From Chitinophagaceae bacterium (GTDB lineage: Bacteria; Bacteroidota; Bacteroidia; Chitinophagales; Chitinophagaceae): a DNA stretch of 41,290 bases. Shown in pieces: positions 39,313 to 41,290 of this stretch. How positions within the stretch are numbered: the stretch's first letter is position 1; the number at the start of each line of letters is the position of its first letter. Both the position numbers and the translations under genes were made by a program. The stretch is taken from positions 1 through 41,290 of the forward strand of contig JACMKU010000219.1 of assembly GCA_014379965.1 (NCBI GenBank), written 5' to 3'. The notes below the pieces were generated by a model. That model was not told the DNA's origin. It did not search any database and was given only the letters and a program-made list of their open reading frames with translations.

Positions 39313-39436
39313 CAATCGGGAGTCGGGAGTTGGTAATCGGGAATTGGGAATTAGGAATTGGGATTCCCGACTTGCGTAAAGTTTTTACAGGTTTGAAGCC
39401 CGATTCCCGATTCCCGATTCCTAGTTCCCAATTCAG
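39313..39436. repeat. Inverted repeat l between convergent genes (GGGAATT/CGATTCCC words)
   Basis: The left part (39313-39370) has words AATCGGGA and GAATTGGGA. The right part (39398-39436) has CGATTCCCGATTCC and GTTCCCAATTC. Best pairing is 39340-39367 with 39400-39433. The loop contains a small GTAAA/TTTAC stem. The left arm starts at the base after the hydrolase stop; the right arm ends 9 bases before the convergent stop. Confidence 0.8.
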
Positions 39437-39445
39437 GGCTCTTTA

Positions 39446-41164
39446 TCATTTCATCGTAATCTTCGCCACTGCCACCTTCGACTTCCCTAGAAAGCGGTCC
39501 TCTTTACCGACGATATACATTTCTTCCCCAATAACGGAACCAAGTCGTGGCATGGAGGTCGGTATATCCGAGTTGGTGAAAAACATCTTTCGTTGCATTT
39601 TTCCTGTTGACGCGTCTACTGAGACGAGGTAGCAATGTGATTTCGCAAAACGGCTCGTCGTTTTCACTTTTTGCCCTGCTTGTGTGACGACTGCGTTCTT
39701 TGGATTGTCGTTAAATAATAACTGTATTTCGTTATTCACCTGCAATACGGCAAAGCCGGCATAAAACGGCCTGCTAGAGGCATCAAAGAACGCAGAATGA
39801 GTAAATCCCGAATAGTAGTTACCAGTCGGAATCACTTCTCGTTGCGCCTTCGGCAAAATCTGCATCCAGCCAATATTCCCTGCGTTATCGATTTTGCACA
39901 TTAGGATGTCACCACATTCGTAAACAGAATAGCTCCTGGTTGTCCACGTTCCTGGTGAGCCATTTACACCGGGTGAGAAGTGCTGTGTGGTATGAATGTA
40001 ATGGTGGTATTTCTCGGCCACGATCACCAGTTCGCCGTTTTTCGTATAGAGTATGTTCCTGAATTGCATAAATTTCGAGAAGGCTTCGCCCTCGTCTTTA
40101 ATCTTGTCCAGTTTTTCTCTTTCTCTCCTTTCGGCCTTGCTTTCACTCTCATCGATGTCATCTCCGGGTTCGTCAGTGTCGCCTGAGAGCAAAGAATGAT
40201 TGATGACTTTCTCACTGGTGGAGATCACCTCACCAGTAACCGGATTAATTCGTTGCACGAGCATGCCATCGATCACCTTTCCTTTCCTCTGGTTGCTGTA
40301 GAATGCGGCCAACACAATGTCCTTGTCTTTCTCCTGGATCAGCTTGGTACTGCTGAGCCATTTCCCATTTACATTGGTATTGATTTCCTTCTCCTTCTTA
40401 CCCTTGTCGTCATAAAGGCGAATATTATAGTTGGAGAATTCGAGAAATTTTGATTTTTTCTTCTTCCCTTCCTGGAATTCATAGATCCTCCCAACGAGTA
40501 CAACTTTTTTATTGATCGTATAAAGCACATCCTCCAACTGGAATGTTTGTGGATCAAACTCATTACTGATGTTAATGGGCCTTGAACTTGCTTTCAGGTT
40601 CTTGTCAAACTCCTGGATGGCATATTCATTCCTGGCTTTACCGGCGATGGTGCTCACGATAACCATATTGCTGCTGTCCGAATTTAACGTGATTTTTAAG
40701 TTGATCATATCAGCTTTTTCCTCTTTTTGAAAACTGGTCACCTGCACCCAGTCACCCTTGAGGTTCCCAGAGTTCTTGTCGACCTCGGCGCCGAAGAGAG
40801 TTAACGTCTTTTCCTTTTTTTCATAGTCGGTAGCAATCACGAACAGTTTATCCTGCAGGACATAAAACTGTATAAATTCTTTTCCTTTCAGTTCGCTGTT
40901 ATAATCATTACGGTAAACCTCCACCAAGCTCCTATCGAGCTTAACAAGCGTCGCGGATGAGCGGGAAGATGCTCCGATCAAAAAATATGATTTCATTGCA
41001 AGATGTCCTTCCTGCAGGAACACGCCATTCTTATCGGCATAGATCACTTCCAGATCGGTACTGCCCTTCTTAAGTTTGAATTCATCACCCCAGGTGATCT
41101 TCGGTTTTTGGGCAAAGCAGGTGAGGCTGAGTAGGGTAGCGGAGAAGAATAAATTCCATTTCAT
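39446..41164 (-). CDS. Large secreted protein of unknown function
   Basis: The 572-residue protein has a signal peptide (1-18, SLTCFA). The mature part is a run of short beta strands with recurring phrases of the type KVVLVGRIYEF, DIVLAAFYSN and NGELVIVAEKYHHYIH, suggesting a beta-propeller-like fold. A charged insert (about 330-360, DEPGDDIDESESKAERRERE) breaks the pattern. It resembles secreted Bacteroidota proteins annotated as hypothetical, and I cannot name a function. The 126 bases upstream to the window end show no clear promoter. Confidence 0.7.
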   Translation of the reverse strand: MKWNLFFSATLLSLTCFAQKPKITWGDEFKLKKGSTDLEVIYADKNGVFLQEGHLAMKSYFLIGASSRSSATLVKLDRSLVEVYRNDYNSELKGKEFIQFYVLQDKLFVIATDYEKKEKTLTLFGAEVDKNSGNLKGDWVQVTSFQKEEKADMINLKITLNSDSSNMVIVSTIAGKARNEYAIQEFDKNLKASSRPINISNEFDPQTFQLEDVLYTINKKVVLVGRIYEFQEGKKKKSKFLEFSNYNIRLYDDKGKKEKEINTNVNGKWLSSTKLIQEKDKDIVLAAFYSNQRKGKVIDGMLVQRINPVTGEVISTSEKVINHSLLSGDTDEPGDDIDESESKAERREREKLDKIKDEGEAFSKFMQFRNILYTKNGELVIVAEKYHHYIHTTQHFSPGVNGSPGTWTTRSYSVYECGDILMCKIDNAGNIGWMQILPKAQREVIPTGNYYSGFTHSAFFDASSRPFYAGFAVLQVNNEIQLLFNDNPKNAVVTQAGQKVKTTSRFAKSHCYLVSVDASTGKMQRKMFFTNSDIPTSMPRLGSVIGEEMYIVGKEDRFLGKSKVAVAKITMK

Positions 41165-41290
41165 AGTAGGGAAAAGTTTGGGCGTAATGATAGTTATAAA
41201 TGGCGAGACGGCATAGGGATTTGAGGATTTAACTAGGGGTTATGGATACTTATCATTTCACAAAGCTTTATTGCGACGCACCCCCGCAAA

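Overview
The window comes from a Bacteroidota chromosome, most likely Chitinophagaceae or a close relative. The evidence is RpoB and RpoC of Bacteroidota type and length, TAnnTTTG-type promoter candidates, few clear Shine-Dalgarno sites, DUF4242, secreted YHS and M1-peptidase families typical of the phylum, and a LytS/LytTR pair. Placement is by recognition of protein families, not by a search.

Layout. 1-8400: rpoB-rpoC with two hairpins between them and a strong intrinsic terminator after rpoC. 8499-13520 (+ strand): OmpH/Skp-like chaperone, APC amino-acid permease, heptose-7-phosphate kinase (rfaE1), isoaspartyl peptidase/asparaginase, ispD. 13638-22525 (- strand): FemAB/GNAT-like protein, two paralogous M1 metallopeptidases (one with a long C-terminal extension that looks like an outer-membrane barrel), a polyprenyl-phosphate sugar transferase overlapping a Gfo/Idh/MocA oxidoreductase, and a secreted L,D-transpeptidase-fold protein. 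22833-24501: a secreted DUF4242 protein and, upstream of it, a three-part regulator (DUF4242 + degenerate nucleotide-cyclase-like domain + AraC HTH). Between the two lie two 33-bp direct repeats 72 bp apart.

24607-29348 (- strand): an ECF sigma factor, a soluble zinc anti-sigma factor, two secreted YHS proteins, a DoxX membrane protein, a DinB-like protein and a NRDE(TANGO2)-ATP-grasp fusion. A bipartite motif with the same 18-bp offset occurs upstream of both the sigma gene and the first YHS gene, which points to an autoregulated ECF regulon. 29630-33031: a vanadium-haloperoxidase/PAP2-like protein with a visible internal duplication, then a LytS-type kinase and LytTR regulator. 33268-41164: a secreted unknown protein, a thioredoxin and CbpA-type DnaJ pair, a small membrane protein, a PQQ-type sugar dehydrogenase, a serine beta-lactamase-like hydrolase and a large secreted unknown protein.

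The most striking non-coding structure is a set of about ten intergenic inverted repeats. Their arms are built from degenerate short tandem words (GACGCAAA, TTGATTGAG, TTTAATAGT, AGTCCGGA, GGCTAGT, GGGAATT and others). The words differ between sites but recur in new combinations, and most copies sit directly at gene 3' ends, sometimes supplying the last codons. A separate MITE-like nested palindrome lies at about 31016-31240. No tRNA, rRNA, CRISPR array, transposase or phage gene was seen.
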